A stretch of DNA of 64,000 nt from Paenibacillus zeirhizosphaerae (GTDB taxonomy: Bacteria; Bacillota; Bacilli; Paenibacillales; Paenibacillaceae). The notes under the pieces were generated by a model. It had not been told where the DNA came from, did not search any database, and saw only the letters and a program-made list of their open reading frames with translations. Location of the stretch: the NCBI RefSeq assembly GCF_030705605.1, contig NZ_JAPCKK010000001.1, forward strand, positions 1 to 64,000, written 5' to 3'. Position numbers and translations under genes: made by a program. Below, piece by piece: positions 18,617 to 28,261 of the stretch (the stretch's first letter is position 1; every line of letters begins with the position of its first letter).

Positions 18617-19129
18617 TTGGACTACAAACAGTATATTCGTGTTATTCCTGATTTTCCGCAGCCGGGCATCAGCTTTAAGGACATTACTACGTTGATGAAT
18701 CAGGGAGAGATTTACCGCAAAGCGATTGACGAGCTGAGAGCTATGGTATCGGATTTGAAAATCGATCTGATTGCCGGACCTGAAGCTAGAGGTTTTGTGA
18801 TAGGCGCTCCTTTGGCTTATGCCTTGGGCGTGGGATTCGTTCCGATTCGCAAAAGCGGCAAGCTGCCGGGCGAAACGATTGAAACCGGTTATGACCTGGA
18901 GTACGGAGCAGATAAACTGGCCATGCATAAGGATGCCATTAAACCTGGACAAAATGTGCTGATCGCGGATGATCTGCTGGCAACCGGCGGTACAATCGCT
19001 ACTTCTGTCAGCCTGGTTCGTCAGCTGGGTGGTAATGTGGCAGGGGCAGCCTTTTTGATCGAGCTTGCTGAGCTGAACGGTCGGGCCAAGCTGCCTGATG
19101 TGAACGTGTCTTCGTTGATTACGTATTAA
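18617..19129 (+). CDS. apt: Adenine phosphoribosyltransferase
   Basis: Salvages adenine to AMP with PRPP. 170 residues, the usual size, from a TTG start at 18617 behind TAGGAGGA. Visible: [36 protein letters not shown] and the PRPP-binding loop [14 protein letters not shown] near residues 114-127. It lies between recJ and relA, interrupted here by an inverted permease gene. A terminator follows. Confidence 0.97.
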   Translation: MDYKQYIRVIPDFPQPGISFKDITTLMNQGEIYRKAIDELRAMVSDLKIDLIAGPEARGFVIGAPLAYALGVGFVPIRKSGKLPGETIETGYDLEYGADKLAMHKDAIKPGQNVLIADDLLATGGTIATSVSLVRQLGGNVAGAAFLIELAELNGRAKLPDVNVSSLITY

Positions 19130-19205
19130 AATAGAGTAGCTTTCATGCTGAGGGCCACTGTACATTCCCCGCTTTTCCCGGGAAATACTGTGCTTTGGCG
19201 GATAG

Positions 19206-19250
19206 AAAAAAAGCCATCGTTTTCCACAGCGGAAAACGATGGCTTTTTTC
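19206..19250 (+). terminator. Bidirectional terminator between apt and the convergent permease
   Basis: Long hairpin: AAAAAAAGCCATCGTTTTCC paired with GGAAAACGATGGCTTTTTT. A and T tracts on both sides make it work for apt (plus) and the permease (minus). Confidence 0.93.
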
Positions 19251-19258
19251 GTGTAGGA

Positions 19259-20572
19259 TCAATCCGTTGCTTTTTCGTCAAGGGGCTTATCGCTTCTGTC
19301 ATTGGATAAGCCAGTCACTTCAAACAGCTTGAACAGCAGGCTAAGCAGCATGCCCACAACAGTGGCCAAAGCCATTCCTTTCAATTCAACGCTTCCCAAT
19401 GTCAGCTTGACACCGCTGATGCCTATAACCAGAACGAGCGTGGTTAACAGCATATTGGTCGCTTTGGAGAAATCAACTCTCTGTTCTACGAAGATACGCA
19501 ATCCGGATGCGGCGATGACACCAAACAGCAGTAAGGATACGCCGCCCATGACCGGAGTCGGAATGTTGGCGATGATCGCTGAGAACGTGCCGGAAAAGGA
19601 GAGCAATATCGCAATAATGGCTGCACCCCCGATCACCCATACGGAATATACTTTGGTAAGAGCCATCACACCGATATTTTCCCCGTAGGTTGTATTTGGT
19701 GTTGAGCCTACAAAGCCGGACAGAATGGTTGATATTCCGTTGCCGAGCAGGGAGCGATGAAGCCCGGGGTCTTTGGACAAATCCTTGCCGACAATATTTC
19801 CGGTTACCAGCAGATGGCCGATATGCTCTACGATGACAACAAGAGCTACTGGCAGAATCGTCAAAATGGCTGTGAGATCCCAGGTAGGTGTTGTAACAGT
19901 CGGGAAATCAAGGAATTTTGCTGATGCAATATTTTCCGTATTCACCATCCCCATGGCGTAAGCGAGCAAATAACCGACAATAATGCCAAGCAGGATATGA
20001 ATGATTTTGGCAAAGCCGCGGAACAGGACAGCTCCCAGCACGGTCACGGCCATCGTAACCACTGCAAGTGTTATACTCTTTGGATCGGGAGTCCAGGGTT
20101 GCGTTGGATTGGTGCTGATAAAACCGGCCATACCGGCCGCCGTTGGAACGAGCTCAAGGCCGATCAAGGCCACGATTGCACCCATGACAGCCGGAGGGAA
20201 TACCACATCCAGCCATGCGGAGCCCGCAAATTTTACAATGAGAGCCACGATGCAAAAAACAACGCCAGTGACAATAAATGCGCTGAGCGCCATCGAATAA
20301 CCCGATTCCGGGTTGGCGGCCAGCACCAAACCCACTGGAGCGAGGAAGGCAAAGCTGGAGCCGAGATAAGCAGGGATTTTACCGCGGCAGAGGAAAATAT
20401 AAAGCAGGGTACCGATGCCGTTCATGAGCAGAATCATGCCTGGATCGACACCGAATATGTTCGGCACGAGCACAGTGCTACCGAACATCGCAAACAGGTG
20501 CTGAAGGCTGAGTAGGAACCCAGGGCCCAGCGAAAGCTTTTCTTGTACTTGAATTTCGCGCTGCAAAGCCAT
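19259..20572 (-). CDS. Uracil-xanthine permease family (NCS2) transporter
   Basis: 437 residues, about 14 hydrophobic segments. The start is taken at 20572 where AAGGAG lies just upstream on the minus strand; an in-frame ATG at 20593 is the alternative. The N-terminus LGPGFLLSLQHLFAMFGSTVLVP and the central VVIVEHIGHLLVTGNIVGKD with the buried Glu match UraA/PyrP type proton symporters. The PNTTYGENIGVMALTKVYS segment is the NCS2 motif. Uracil is the probable substrate, but no pyr gene or PyrR leader is next to it, so xanthine cannot be excluded. It is inserted, inverted, between apt and relA, which are neighbours in B. subtilis. Confidence 0.85.
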   Translation of the reverse strand: MALQREIQVQEKLSLGPGFLLSLQHLFAMFGSTVLVPNIFGVDPGMILLMNGIGTLLYIFLCRGKIPAYLGSSFAFLAPVGLVLAANPESGYSMALSAFIVTGVVFCIVALIVKFAGSAWLDVVFPPAVMGAIVALIGLELVPTAAGMAGFISTNPTQPWTPDPKSITLAVVTMAVTVLGAVLFRGFAKIIHILLGIIVGYLLAYAMGMVNTENIASAKFLDFPTVTTPTWDLTAILTILPVALVVIVEHIGHLLVTGNIVGKDLSKDPGLHRSLLGNGISTILSGFVGSTPNTTYGENIGVMALTKVYSVWVIGGAAIIAILLSFSGTFSAIIANIPTPVMGGVSLLLFGVIAASGLRIFVEQRVDFSKATNMLLTTLVLVIGISGVKLTLGSVELKGMALATVVGMLLSLLFKLFEVTGLSNDRSDKPLDEKATD

Positions 20573-20608
20573 TTCACTCCTTAAGTGATACATAGTTGGC
20601 GGGAAAAA

Positions 20609-20637
20609 ATCATAGCTTTAATCCTGCCTCTGGTCAT
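20609..20637 (-). promoter_or_regulatory. Possible promoter of the uracil-xanthine permease
   Basis: On the minus strand ATGACC and TATGAT are 17 bases apart, ~36 bases before the start. I see no PyrR-type or purine-riboswitch leader in the short 5' region. Confidence 0.3.
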
Positions 20638-20743
20638 TCTTATTTACATTAAAGACTTTCAACTTTTTTTTCAATATCAAATGATCCATTCATTCACTGA
20701 TTTTCGTCATATATCCCCTTAATTAATCTTCATGCTCCGACAG

Positions 20744-20772
20744 TTGACGTTCCGGGCTGCAACCGTCATAAT
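20744..20772 (+). promoter_or_regulatory. Putative sigma-A promoter of relA
   Basis: TTGACG at 20744-20749 and CATAAT at 20767-20772, separated by 17 bases, about 90 bases before the relA start. Confidence 0.55.
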
Positions 20773-20860
20773 TATAGGAAATCACTTTTGGGGGAACCTG
20801 CACGAGCTATGTAAACCGTCGGGTTCCATTTTGTATAGAAAGGACACGGATAAGAGCAGA

Positions 20861-23047
20861 ATGGGCATAGAGCAATTACTTGAAAGGGCTGGAGCCTATA
20901 TCCGGGAACCCGATCTTCTCCGCATCCGGGAAGCATATGACTTCGCAGATCAGGCTCACCATGGCCAGACTCGTAAATCGGGTGAACCCTATATTCTTCA
21001 CCCGCTGGCTGTAGCTGATATTGTCGTAAACATGCAGATGGATACAATTTCCATCATCGCGGCTCTTTTGCATGATGTGGTGGAGGATACGACGGTAGCG
21101 CTGGATGAGATCCGTGAACATTTTGGCGATACCTGCGCGATGCTGGTGGACGGACTCACGAAGCTCGAACGCATCCAGTTCCGCTCCAAGGAAGAGCAGC
21201 AGAATGAAAACTACCGCAAAATGTTCATTGCAATGGCCCAGGATATCAGGGTTATTGTCATTAAGCTTGCGGATCGTCTGCACAATATGCGAACGCTGAA
21301 ATATCAGTCAGAGGAGAGCCAGCGCCGGATTTCTTATGAGACGTTGGAGATCTTCTGTCCTGTGGCGAACCGTCTCGGTATATCGGCCATCAAATGGGAG
21401 ATGGAAGACATCGCTCTCCGTTATTTGAACCCGCAGCAGTATTACCGTATTGCTAATCTGATGCACAAAAAGCGGGCGGAACGGGAGCAATTTATAGAAA
21501 ATGTTATCGCTAGGATTCGGGAAAAATTGGACGAAATGAGCATTCATGCCGATTTATCCGGACGTCCCAAGCACATATACAGCGTCTTTAAGAAAATGAC
21601 GACCAAGAACAAGCAGTTTAACGAAATTTACGATCTGCTTGCTATTCGTATTATTGTCGACAACATCAAGGACTGCTATGCGACATTGGGTATTATCCAC
21701 ACGCTTTGGAAACCGATGCCTGGGCGTTTCAAGGATTACATTGCCATGCCTAAGGCCAATATGTACCAATCTCTGCATACGACTGTCGTGGGACCAAACG
21801 GTGAGCCTACCGAGGTGCAGATTCGTACCACGGAGATGCACCGGACGGCCGAATACGGTATTGCAGCCCACTGGGCATATAAAGAAGGCAGCAGCAACGG
21901 AAATGTGAATCCTGAAGATACCATCACTTTTTTTCGCGAAATTCTGGAGCTTCAGAACGAAACACAGGATGCTTCAGAATTCGTGGAATCGCTCAAAATG
22001 GACTTTTTCTCAGATCTGGTGTTTGTTTTTACACCCAAAGGAGAAGTTATCGAGCTGCCTGCCGGTTCGGTTCCGCTTGATTTTGCCTATCGGATTCATA
22101 CAGAGGTCGGCAACCGGACGATTGGTTCAAAGGTTAACGGCCGCATCGTTCCGCTCGATTACCGTCTCAAAACCGGAGATATTGTCGAAATTATGACTTC
22201 CAAGCATTCGTATGGCCCGAGTCAGGACTGGTTGAAAATCGTACAGTCTTCTCATGCCCGCAGCAAAATCAAGCAATGGTTCAAGAAGGAAAAACGGGAA
22301 GAGAACGTGGAAAAAGGCCGGGAGAATCTGGAACGCGAGTTGAAGCGCCTTGGAATCGATCCTTCTGCCTGGATGACCGATGACAAGCTGCAGGAAGTAG
22401 CTCAGAAATTCGCTTTCAACGACACGGAGGACATGCTTTCGGCGATCGGCTTTGGCGGAATTACCGCTGCGCAGGTGTGCACACGCTTGACGGAGAAGCT
22501 GCGCAGAGAGAGAGAGCTGGAGGAAGCGAAGCAGCTTGAGCTGTCATCTGAGCTGAAAGAAATCAAACCGAACACTGAACGAAAAGGACGCCCGACCAAT
22601 GGTGTCCGTGTTGAAGGAATCGACAATTTGCTGGTCCGTTTTGCACGCTGTTGTAATCCTGTGCCTGGGGACGATATCATCGGATACATCACAAGAGGAC
22701 GTGGCGTTTCCGTACATCGCAGTGATTGTCCTAACATTCCGAGCAGCGGCGATGGGGAAGAACAGGCAAGGGTTATCGATGTTGAATGGGAAGAAGCGGT
22801 TGAAGCTAACTACAGTGTGGATATCGAAATTACGGGCCATGACCGCAATGGGTTGATGAATGAGGTGCTGCAGGCGATATCGGAGAGCAAGACCAATCTT
22901 GCAGCGATCACAGGCCGCTCCGACAAGAACAAGATGGCTATGATGCATCTGACTATTCTGATCCGCAACACGGAGCATCTGCATTCTGTCGTGGAACGGA
23001 TCAAACGGGTGAAAGATGTGTATACCGTTCATCGGATTATGCAGTAA
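20861..23047 (+). CDS. relA: RelA/SpoT bifunctional (p)ppGpp synthetase/hydrolase
   Basis: Long RSH enzyme that makes and degrades (p)ppGpp in the stringent response. From ATG 20861 it has 728 residues, close to the 734 of B. subtilis; a longer in-frame extension upstream lacks RSH similarity. Domains in order: HD hydrolase (HDVVEDT near 71, intact so hydrolase is likely active), synthetase ([20 protein letters not shown] near 288-307), TGS ([31 protein letters not shown] near 385, quoted as landmarks PKGEVIELP), conserved-cysteine region [12 protein letters not shown] near 590 and a C-terminal ACT domain. dtd follows after 32 bases, the conserved relA-dtd pair. Confidence 0.96.
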   Translation: MGIEQLLERAGAYIREPDLLRIREAYDFADQAHHGQTRKSGEPYILHPLAVADIVVNMQMDTISIIAALLHDVVEDTTVALDEIREHFGDTCAMLVDGLTKLERIQFRSKEEQQNENYRKMFIAMAQDIRVIVIKLADRLHNMRTLKYQSEESQRRISYETLEIFCPVANRLGISAIKWEMEDIALRYLNPQQYYRIANLMHKKRAEREQFIENVIARIREKLDEMSIHADLSGRPKHIYSVFKKMTTKNKQFNEIYDLLAIRIIVDNIKDCYATLGIIHTLWKPMPGRFKDYIAMPKANMYQSLHTTVVGPNGEPTEVQIRTTEMHRTAEYGIAAHWAYKEGSSNGNVNPEDTITFFREILELQNETQDASEFVESLKMDFFSDLVFVFTPKGEVIELPAGSVPLDFAYRIHTEVGNRTIGSKVNGRIVPLDYRLKTGDIVEIMTSKHSYGPSQDWLKIVQSSHARSKIKQWFKKEKREENVEKGRENLERELKRLGIDPSAWMTDDKLQEVAQKFAFNDTEDMLSAIGFGGITAAQVCTRLTEKLRRERELEEAKQLELSSELKEIKPNTERKGRPTNGVRVEGIDNLLVRFARCCNPVPGDDIIGYITRGRGVSVHRSDCPNIPSSGDGEEQARVIDVEWEEAVEANYSVDIEITGHDRNGLMNEVLQAISESKTNLAAITGRSDKNKMAMMHLTILIRNTEHLHSVVERIKRVKDVYTVHRIMQ

Positions 23048-23079
23048 CAGATTATTGGGCAAGAAACGGAGATTGTGAC

Positions 23080-23526
23080 ATGAGAATCGTCATTCAACGT
23101 TGCAAAAAAGCGGAGGTTGCCGTTGAGGGTACGGTTGTAGGACAGATCGCCGAAGGTCTTATGATTCTCGTTGGTGTCACACACGAGGATACGGAGAAGG
23201 ATGCCCTGTACCTGGCCGACAAAGCAGCCGACCTTCGCATTTTTGAGGATGAAGCGGGGAAAATGAATTACAGTGTGCTGGAGGCCGGAGGTGCTGTGCT
23301 TTCCGTGTCCCAATTCACGCTTTACGGAGATTGCCGTAAAGGGAGAAGACCTAACTTTATGGCAGCCGCTAAACCGGAGATCGCTGAAGGCCTCTATGAA
23401 GTATTTAACCGCCGTCTGCGCGAGCGGGGCTTGACCGTGGACACGGGCAGGTTCGGAGCGATGATGGATGTGTCCCTGACGAATTGGGGGCCTGTAACGA
23501 TGATCTTGGACAGCCGCAGTGAATGA
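23080..23526 (+). CDS. dtd: D-aminoacyl-tRNA deacylase
   Basis: Removes D-amino acids (and glycine from tRNA-Ala) mischarged on tRNA. 148 residues, typical length. Family motifs [15 protein letters not shown] (about residues 77-91) and the Gly-cisPro motif NWGPVT near 138 are intact. Cotranscribed with relA, then a terminator. Confidence 0.97.
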   Translation: MRIVIQRCKKAEVAVEGTVVGQIAEGLMILVGVTHEDTEKDALYLADKAADLRIFEDEAGKMNYSVLEAGGAVLSVSQFTLYGDCRKGRRPNFMAAAKPEIAEGLYEVFNRRLRERGLTVDTGRFGAMMDVSLTNWGPVTMILDSRSE

Positions 23527-23561
23527 AAGAAATTCAAATTCACAATAGGTTAACGGCAATT

Positions 23562-23606
23562 ACGTCCGTAGACCTGATCCTATTGGATCGGGTCTACGGA
23601 CGTTTT
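23562..23606 (+). terminator. Terminator after dtd
   Basis: A 19-base arm ACGTCCGTAGACCTGATCC pairs almost perfectly with GGATCGGGTCTACGGACGT around TATT, then TTTT. Confidence 0.85.
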
Positions 23607-23680
23607 GTGCTTAATAAGCTGCTTTTGTTGGGGACAAGCTAATAGCTGCATCTAAATCGAGGGCAGGAGAGTGAACATCC

Positions 23681-23860
23681 ATGCGGCAAGCTCCGAAGGA
23701 AGCGGGTACTAGAAGTGTCGCGATCCTTTTTCCGGGAACCAGGAATGAGGCGGTCAGCATCATGAAGGCGGAGGAGAAGTCGTCAGAATTCTGCGTATTC
23801 GGCATGGGGCGTGAAACGGGTGGAAACCTTCCCAGAAGACGGCGAGCACAACTGTATTAA
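23681..23860 (+). CDS. Possible small hypothetical ORF (59 residues)
   Basis: An open frame from ATG 23681 with AGGAGAG at 23665-23671 as possible ribosome binding site. The product would be 59 residues, basic at the C-terminus (PRRRRAQLY), with no membrane segment and no family I recognise. It lies in the ~490-base stretch between dtd and the next gene where B. subtilis has yrvJ, a wall hydrolase gene that is absent here. The base composition of the stretch looks half-coding, so it could equally be a remnant. I do not recognise it. Confidence 0.25.
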   Translation: MRQAPKEAGTRSVAILFPGTRNEAVSIMKAEEKSSEFCVFGMGRETGGNLPRRRRAQLY

Positions 23861-23964
23861 ATATGGGCAGCAAGTAGGAGCTATCGAAAGATCCGTGAGC
23901 ATCCATGTTAGACATGACGAAATTTCGGGTAATAACGCACATGAATATTTTACTGGAAAGGAGT

Positions 23965-23984
23965 TTTGCATACATTTGCATACA
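23965..23984 (+). repeat. Tandem 10-bp repeat before the uncharacterised gene
   Basis: TTTGCATACA occurs twice head to tail, at 23965-23974 and 23975-23984, ~35 bases before the start at 24020. Possible protein-binding site. Confidence 0.6.
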
Positions 23985-24019
23985 TGAGTAAAGTAGCTTT
24001 TCTATGAGGAGGGTTTGAC

Positions 24020-24463
24020 ATGCCAAAACAAATTCAAGCCTATTTTAAGACCGAGGATGAGGCGGAAGGAGCTAGAACCTCTCTGCAAGCGTATCGTACA
24101 GAGCATTTGGAGGTAGGACAGCTGGAAGGCACGCTTGGACGAGACAGACGCTTGTTGATTCCCTTCGTAACGTACAACACAGGCGGTTCCATCAACACGG
24201 GAGGTGCTACAGGCGCTGTCGCAACCGGTACGGGCTATGGCAACCATATCGCACCGGTTGTATCGGACAGGGAGGATGAAGGAGTACGAAAGAGTGATTC
24301 AGCTAATACACCAGGTATGCTGGATGCAGCGGACGTGTTCTCTTCAGAGGATAATGCCAACCTGCAGTACGTGCTGTCAGCGAAGGTGGAGGATGCCGAT
24401 GTTGAGGAAATTGTCCATAAGCTGCGTGCCAACCATGCCTATGTGGAACGATTCGACGATTAA
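24020..24463 (+). CDS. Uncharacterised 147-residue protein with two related ends
   Basis: A real gene by codon use and a strong RBS (GAGGAGGG at 24006-24013). Not recognised. The N-terminal ~35 residues (IQAYFKTEDEAEGARTSL) and the C-terminal ~35 (LQYVLSAKVEDADVEEIV) look like two beta-alpha units of a small alpha/beta fold, joined by a glycine/threonine-rich linker (YNTGGSINTGGATGAV) and an acidic stretch. No signal peptide or membrane segment; acidic overall. The architecture resembles small general-stress proteins that sense or bind through a ferredoxin-like fold, but that is only an impression. It is monocistronic, between terminators. Confidence 0.75.
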   Translation: MPKQIQAYFKTEDEAEGARTSLQAYRTEHLEVGQLEGTLGRDRRLLIPFVTYNTGGSINTGGATGAVATGTGYGNHIAPVVSDREDEGVRKSDSANTPGMLDAADVFSSEDNANLQYVLSAKVEDADVEEIVHKLRANHAYVERFDD

Positions 24464-24591
24464 AGCAAGCCACAGCCCAACAAATATCGTCAAAATAACC
24501 GCTGTAATACAATTGTAACATTAGAAACATAATCCCTTAATATTGCGTGTATATAATAAGACCATGACCCCCTTTAATATATCCTTTATGG

Positions 24592-24621
24592 ACCTGCGGA
24601 CCGTTTCCGCAGGTTTTTTTT
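24592..24621 (+). terminator. Terminator after the 24020-24463 gene
   Basis: Perfect nine-base arms ACCTGCGGA / TCCGCAGGT with loop CCGTT, followed by a run of eight T. Confidence 0.9.
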
Positions 24622-24699
24622 GTCCAGAATACCCAATTTTCTTATGATTAGTGAAAGTACGTCGATAGATGTTTTTCTTACATAGAATGATACACCATC

Positions 24700-24728
24700 T
24701 TGACTTTAACACGCCGGTTCATTAAAAT
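24700..24728 (+). promoter_or_regulatory. Sigma-A promoter of hisS-aspS
   Basis: TTGACT at 24700-24705 and TAAAAT at 24723-24728 with a 17-base spacer, right before the T-box leader. Confidence 0.72.
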
Positions 24729-24739
24729 CAGGAAATAAT

Positions 24740-25055
24740 AATCTGCATAATGATTTGATGACGGGACCAAGTAATCCGAACCCACAAGCGCAGAGAGGAG
24801 CTTCCAGGCTGTAAGAGCTCCCTTGATGAGCGGACGAATGACTTCCCTGAGAACAGACGGCGAACATCCGTGTCACTTGCTATGGTGGCGGAGGTTAGTA
24901 GCCGTGCTGCGCGGCACGGGCGTTATACGTTGAGCGGATATGGGCTTATTTTTTTCAGCCAAGCGGCATATTCCGGAATGTGGGTGGTACCACGGGTGAT
25001 GTTATTAAATGCAATCTCTCGTCCCTGTTATTGAACAGGGAGGGAGATTTTTTGT
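24740..25055 (+). promoter_or_regulatory. T-box leader of hisS-aspS (probable tRNA-Asp specifier GAC)
   Basis: A ~300-base leader with T-box landmarks: AGTA and AGAGAGG (24792-24798) in stem I, an apical GCTGTAAGAGCTCCC segment, the T-box core TGGTACCACG at 24985-24994 that binds an uncharged tRNA end, and a terminator hairpin (25013-25040, GTCCCTGTT/AACAGGGAG extended by CTCTC/GGGAG) with T run. The likely specifier is GAC at 24840-24842, just before TTCCCTGAGAA, so uncharged tRNA-Asp would cause readthrough. The specifier register is inferred by alignment to the usual GAA-N-NNN layout. Confidence 0.88.
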
Positions 25056-25089
25056 TTACTCACTGATGAAAAAATGGAGGAATGATGGC

Positions 25090-26343
25090 ATGGCTTTTCA
25101 AAAACCGACGGGTACGCAGGACCTGATTCCTGGTATTGTGGAAAAGTGGCAGTTTGTCGAAGACAAAGCGCGGGATATATGTCGCCGTTTTAACTACCGG
25201 GAAATCCGTACTCCGATGTTCGAACAGACGGAGCTGTTCATCCGCGGTGTAGGCGAGACGACGGATGTTGTAGAGAAAGAAATGTACACGTTTAAGGATA
25301 AGGGTGATCGCAGCTTGACGCTTCGTCCGGAAGGTACGGCCGGTGTGGTGCGCTCTTACGTGGAGAACAAGCTGTATGGTGAGCCGGATGTAACCAAGCT
25401 GTATTATATCGGTCCGATGTTCCGCTACGAGCGGCCTCAAGCCGGACGCCAGCGGCAGTTCCATCAATTCGGCGTGGAGGCATTCGGAGCCATTGACCCG
25501 GCGATTGATGCGGAAGCCATTGCCCTGAGTTATCAATTTTGCCTGGACCTAGGATTGAAGGGCGTGCAAGTAGAGTTGAATTCCGTCGGCAACCCGGCCA
25601 GTCGGGCCGCATACCGTCAGAAGCTGCTGGATTTCCTGAATCCGCTGCGCGATACGCTGTGTAAGGACTGCCAAGCCCGGATGGACCGTAACCCGCTGCG
25701 TGTGCTGGATTGTAAGGTGGATCAGGACAAGTTTACAGATGCGCCGTCTATTCTCGACAGTCTGGATGAGGAATGCACCGTGCATTTTCAAAAGCTACAG
25801 CAGTATCTGACAGATATGGGAGTTGAATATAAGCTGAATTCTCGGCTCGTGCGTGGTCTTGATTACTATACGATGACTGCCTTCGAGCTCAAAGCCGAAG
25901 GCATAGGCGCGATTGATACGATTGGCGGCGGTGGCAGATATAACGGCCTTGTCAGCGAGCTTGGAGGACCGGATCAGCCGGGAATCGGCTTCGGCATCGG
26001 GTTGGAGCGCATTCAGCTCATTCTGGAGCACCAGTCTGTCGGACTTGAGGCGGTTAAACCGCTGGATGTATATCTGGTGGCTCTCGGGGAGGCCGCTGAC
26101 CGTGAAGTAACAAAGCAGCTCTTTAAGTTGCGCCAAGCAGGCTTTTCTGCAGAACGGGATTACCTGGGGCGCAAGATGAAGGCGCAGATGAAATCGGCCG
26201 ACCGCTTCCGTGTCCGTTATACCGCAATTCTCGGGGATGATGAGTTGGAACGCGGGGAGATTGCTTTAAAGGCAATGGACAGCGGTGAGCAGCGTACGGT
26301 CCGTCTCGATAATCTAGTCAACGAATTGGAACCACAATCGTAA
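25090..26343 (+). CDS. hisS: Histidyl-tRNA synthetase
   Basis: Class II synthetase charging tRNA-His. ATG at 25090 is chosen: GGAGG at 25076-25080 sits nine bases before it, and longer in-frame starts lie inside the T-box terminator. 417 residues. Visible: KPTGTQDLIPG at the N-terminus, motif 2 region MFRYERPQAGRQRQFHQFGVE (near 107-127, quoted in part as RYERPQAGRQRQFHQ), the HisA motif LVRGLDYYTMTAFEL near 255, and motif 3 GIGFGIGLERI near 300. A C-terminal anticodon-binding domain completes it. First gene of the T-box operon with aspS. Confidence 0.97.
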   Translation: MAFQKPTGTQDLIPGIVEKWQFVEDKARDICRRFNYREIRTPMFEQTELFIRGVGETTDVVEKEMYTFKDKGDRSLTLRPEGTAGVVRSYVENKLYGEPDVTKLYYIGPMFRYERPQAGRQRQFHQFGVEAFGAIDPAIDAEAIALSYQFCLDLGLKGVQVELNSVGNPASRAAYRQKLLDFLNPLRDTLCKDCQARMDRNPLRVLDCKVDQDKFTDAPSILDSLDEECTVHFQKLQQYLTDMGVEYKLNSRLVRGLDYYTMTAFELKAEGIGAIDTIGGGGRYNGLVSELGGPDQPGIGFGIGLERIQLILEHQSVGLEAVKPLDVYLVALGEAADREVTKQLFKLRQAGFSAERDYLGRKMKAQMKSADRFRVRYTAILGDDELERGEIALKAMDSGEQRTVRLDNLVNELEPQS

Positions 26344-26382
26344 CACAGCAGTTGAAATCAAAATGGAAAAGGGGATATGAGC

Positions 26383-28161
26383 ATGAAAAGGACTCATCAT
26401 TGTGGAGAGCTGACCACAGCCAACATCGGAGAAACCGTCGTCCTGAACGGATGGGTGCAGACGCGCCGTGACCTGGGAGGCGTACTGTTTATCGATTTTC
26501 GTGACCGCAGTGGAATCGTGCAAATCGTGTTTAACCCTGCTTATTCGGGAGAGGCGCTGAAGGTGGCGGACCGTGTCCGCAGTGAATATGTGCTTGAGGT
26601 CAAAGGTGAAGTTGTACAGCGTGACCCTGAAACGGTGAATCCGAATCTGCCTACAGGGCAGATCGAGGTCCGCATTACCGAGATTGAGGTGCTGAACGCA
26701 GCCAAAACTCCTCCGTTCTTCATTGAGGACGGAGTGGAAGTAGACGAATCGCTCCGCCTGAAATATCGCTATCTGGACCTGCGCCGTCCCGAAATGCACC
26801 AGACACTGAAGCTGCGTTCCAAAGCAGCCAAGATATTCCGTGACTTCCTGGATGGAGAGGACTTTATCGAGGTAGAGACACCAATATTGACGAAGAGCAG
26901 CCCGGAAGGGGCGCGGGATTATCTGCTGCCGAGTCGTGTGCATGAGGGCGAATTTTTCGCGCTGCCGCAATCGCCGCAAATTTACAAGCAGCTCCTGATG
27001 GTGGGCGGTCTTGAGCGCTACTATCAAATTGCTCGCTGCTTCCGTGATGAGGACTTGCGCGCAGACCGTCAACCGGAATTCACACAGGTCGACATCGAAA
27101 CCTCCTTCATGCAGCAGGATGATCTGCTGGGCATGATGGAGCAGTTGATGGTGAAGCTGTTCCGTGAGACGATTGGCGTGGAGCTCGAGACGCCGTTCCA
27201 GCGTATCACCCATGCGGAAGCAATGGGCAAATACGGCTCCGATAAGCCGGATCTTCGCTTCGGCCTGGAACTCGTGGAGATGAACGATTTGCTGGCGAAC
27301 AGTGGTGTCAAGGTATTTTCCTCCATTATTGAGAAAGGCGGAGAAGTGAAGGTACTGAACGCCAAGGGCTGCGGAACCTGGACGCGCAAGGAGATTGATG
27401 ATCTCGGACCTTATGCCGCGCGTTACGGCGCAAAGGGACTGGCCTGGATTCAGGTGAAAGACGGCGAGTTCAAAGGGCCAATCGTGAAGTTCTTTACGCC
27501 GGAGGAGATTGAAGCGGTAAGAGAACGCACCGGTGCTGAAGAGGGCGACCTGCTGCTCTTCTCGGCAGACAGCAAAAAAGTGGTCGCAGACGTCCTTGGC
27601 GCGCTTCGTCTTAAAATCGGCCGTCAGCTTGGTCTGATCGATGACAGCAAATTCAAGTTTGTATGGGTGGTGGACTTCCCGCTGCTTGGATACGACGAAG
27701 AGCAAAAACGTTATGTAGCGGAGCATCATCCGTTCACACGTCCGAAGCAAGAGGACATGGAATTCTTCGACACAGATCCGGGCAAAATCCGCGCGATGGC
27801 TTATGACATTGTCCTGAACGGGTACGAGGTGGGCGGCGGCTCCATGCGGATCTATAAGCGGGATGTGCAGGAGAAAATGTTCAAGGCGATCGGCTTGTCC
27901 CCTGAAGAAGCCAACGAGAAATTTGGCTACCTGCTGGATGCCTTTGAATATGGCACACCGCCGCATGGCGGCATTGCGTTTGGCTTCGACCGTCTGGTCA
28001 TGCTGCTGGCGGGACGCACGAATCTGCGTGAAACGATCGCGTTCCCGAAAACGGCAAGCGCAACCGACCTGCTGATGAACGCGCCGTCCGAGGTGGATTC
28101 CAGCCAGTTGGAGCAACTGCATATTCGTCTGGCGCCGAAGCCTGCAAGCACGAAAGCATAA
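26383..28161 (+). CDS. aspS: Aspartyl-tRNA synthetase
   Basis: 592 residues from the ATG at 26383 (AAAAGGGG at 26367-26374), the same length as the B. subtilis enzyme; an ATG two codons earlier is too close to the RBS. N-terminal OB anticodon-binding domain ([26 protein letters not shown] region), catalytic core with motif 2 [21 protein letters not shown] near residue 215, a bacterial GAD insertion (~290-420) and motif 3 [15 protein letters not shown] near 528. Cotranscribed with hisS and therefore probably under the same tRNA-Asp-responsive T-box. Bacteria with GatCAB use a non-discriminating AspRS; discrimination cannot be judged here. Confidence 0.97.
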   Translation: MKRTHHCGELTTANIGETVVLNGWVQTRRDLGGVLFIDFRDRSGIVQIVFNPAYSGEALKVADRVRSEYVLEVKGEVVQRDPETVNPNLPTGQIEVRITEIEVLNAAKTPPFFIEDGVEVDESLRLKYRYLDLRRPEMHQTLKLRSKAAKIFRDFLDGEDFIEVETPILTKSSPEGARDYLLPSRVHEGEFFALPQSPQIYKQLLMVGGLERYYQIARCFRDEDLRADRQPEFTQVDIETSFMQQDDLLGMMEQLMVKLFRETIGVELETPFQRITHAEAMGKYGSDKPDLRFGLELVEMNDLLANSGVKVFSSIIEKGGEVKVLNAKGCGTWTRKEIDDLGPYAARYGAKGLAWIQVKDGEFKGPIVKFFTPEEIEAVRERTGAEEGDLLLFSADSKKVVADVLGALRLKIGRQLGLIDDSKFKFVWVVDFPLLGYDEEQKRYVAEHHPFTRPKQEDMEFFDTDPGKIRAMAYDIVLNGYEVGGGSMRIYKRDVQEKMFKAIGLSPEEANEKFGYLLDAFEYGTPPHGGIAFGFDRLVMLLAGRTNLRETIAFPKTASATDLLMNAPSEVDSSQLEQLHIRLAPKPASTKA

Positions 28162-28166
28162 AACCG

Positions 28167-28197
28167 TGAACCCGTTATCCCTGAGATAATGGGTTCA
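28167..28197 (+). other. Stem-loop between aspS and tcdA
   Basis: Thirteen-base arms TGAACCCGTTATC / GATAATGGGTTCA (one G-T pair) with a five-base loop. No T run follows directly, so it may be an mRNA 3' stabiliser or partial attenuator rather than a clear terminator. Confidence 0.5.
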
Positions 28198-28261
28198 TGC
28201 CTTGTTCGGCTTTCGGTTTTTTCCGCATCTATACACAACATGTTATAAGGAGGTACTGGGT

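Noticed and set aside
23607..24019. Wall hydrolase gene yrvJ remnant
   Set aside because: B. subtilis has yrvJ between dtd and hisS, so I looked for a degraded copy. No SH3b or amidase_3 pieces can be read in any frame of this stretch.
26314..28122. A 602-codon open frame on the minus strand, antisense to aspS
   Set aside because: It mirrors a complete, standard-length AspRS gene. Its product is His/Leu/Arg-rich low-quality sequence typical of antisense frames in GC-rich codon-biased genes, and it has no RBS or family likeness. The same holds for long antisense frames in alaS (44183-45760), the NCS2 permease (29213-30418) and trhP2 (50253-51500).
28162..28261. 6S RNA between aspS and tcdA
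   Set aside because: A 6S RNA gene is known near this spot in B. subtilis by memory, but the gap is only 100 bases with a single 31-base hairpin, too small for a ~190-base 6S RNA.
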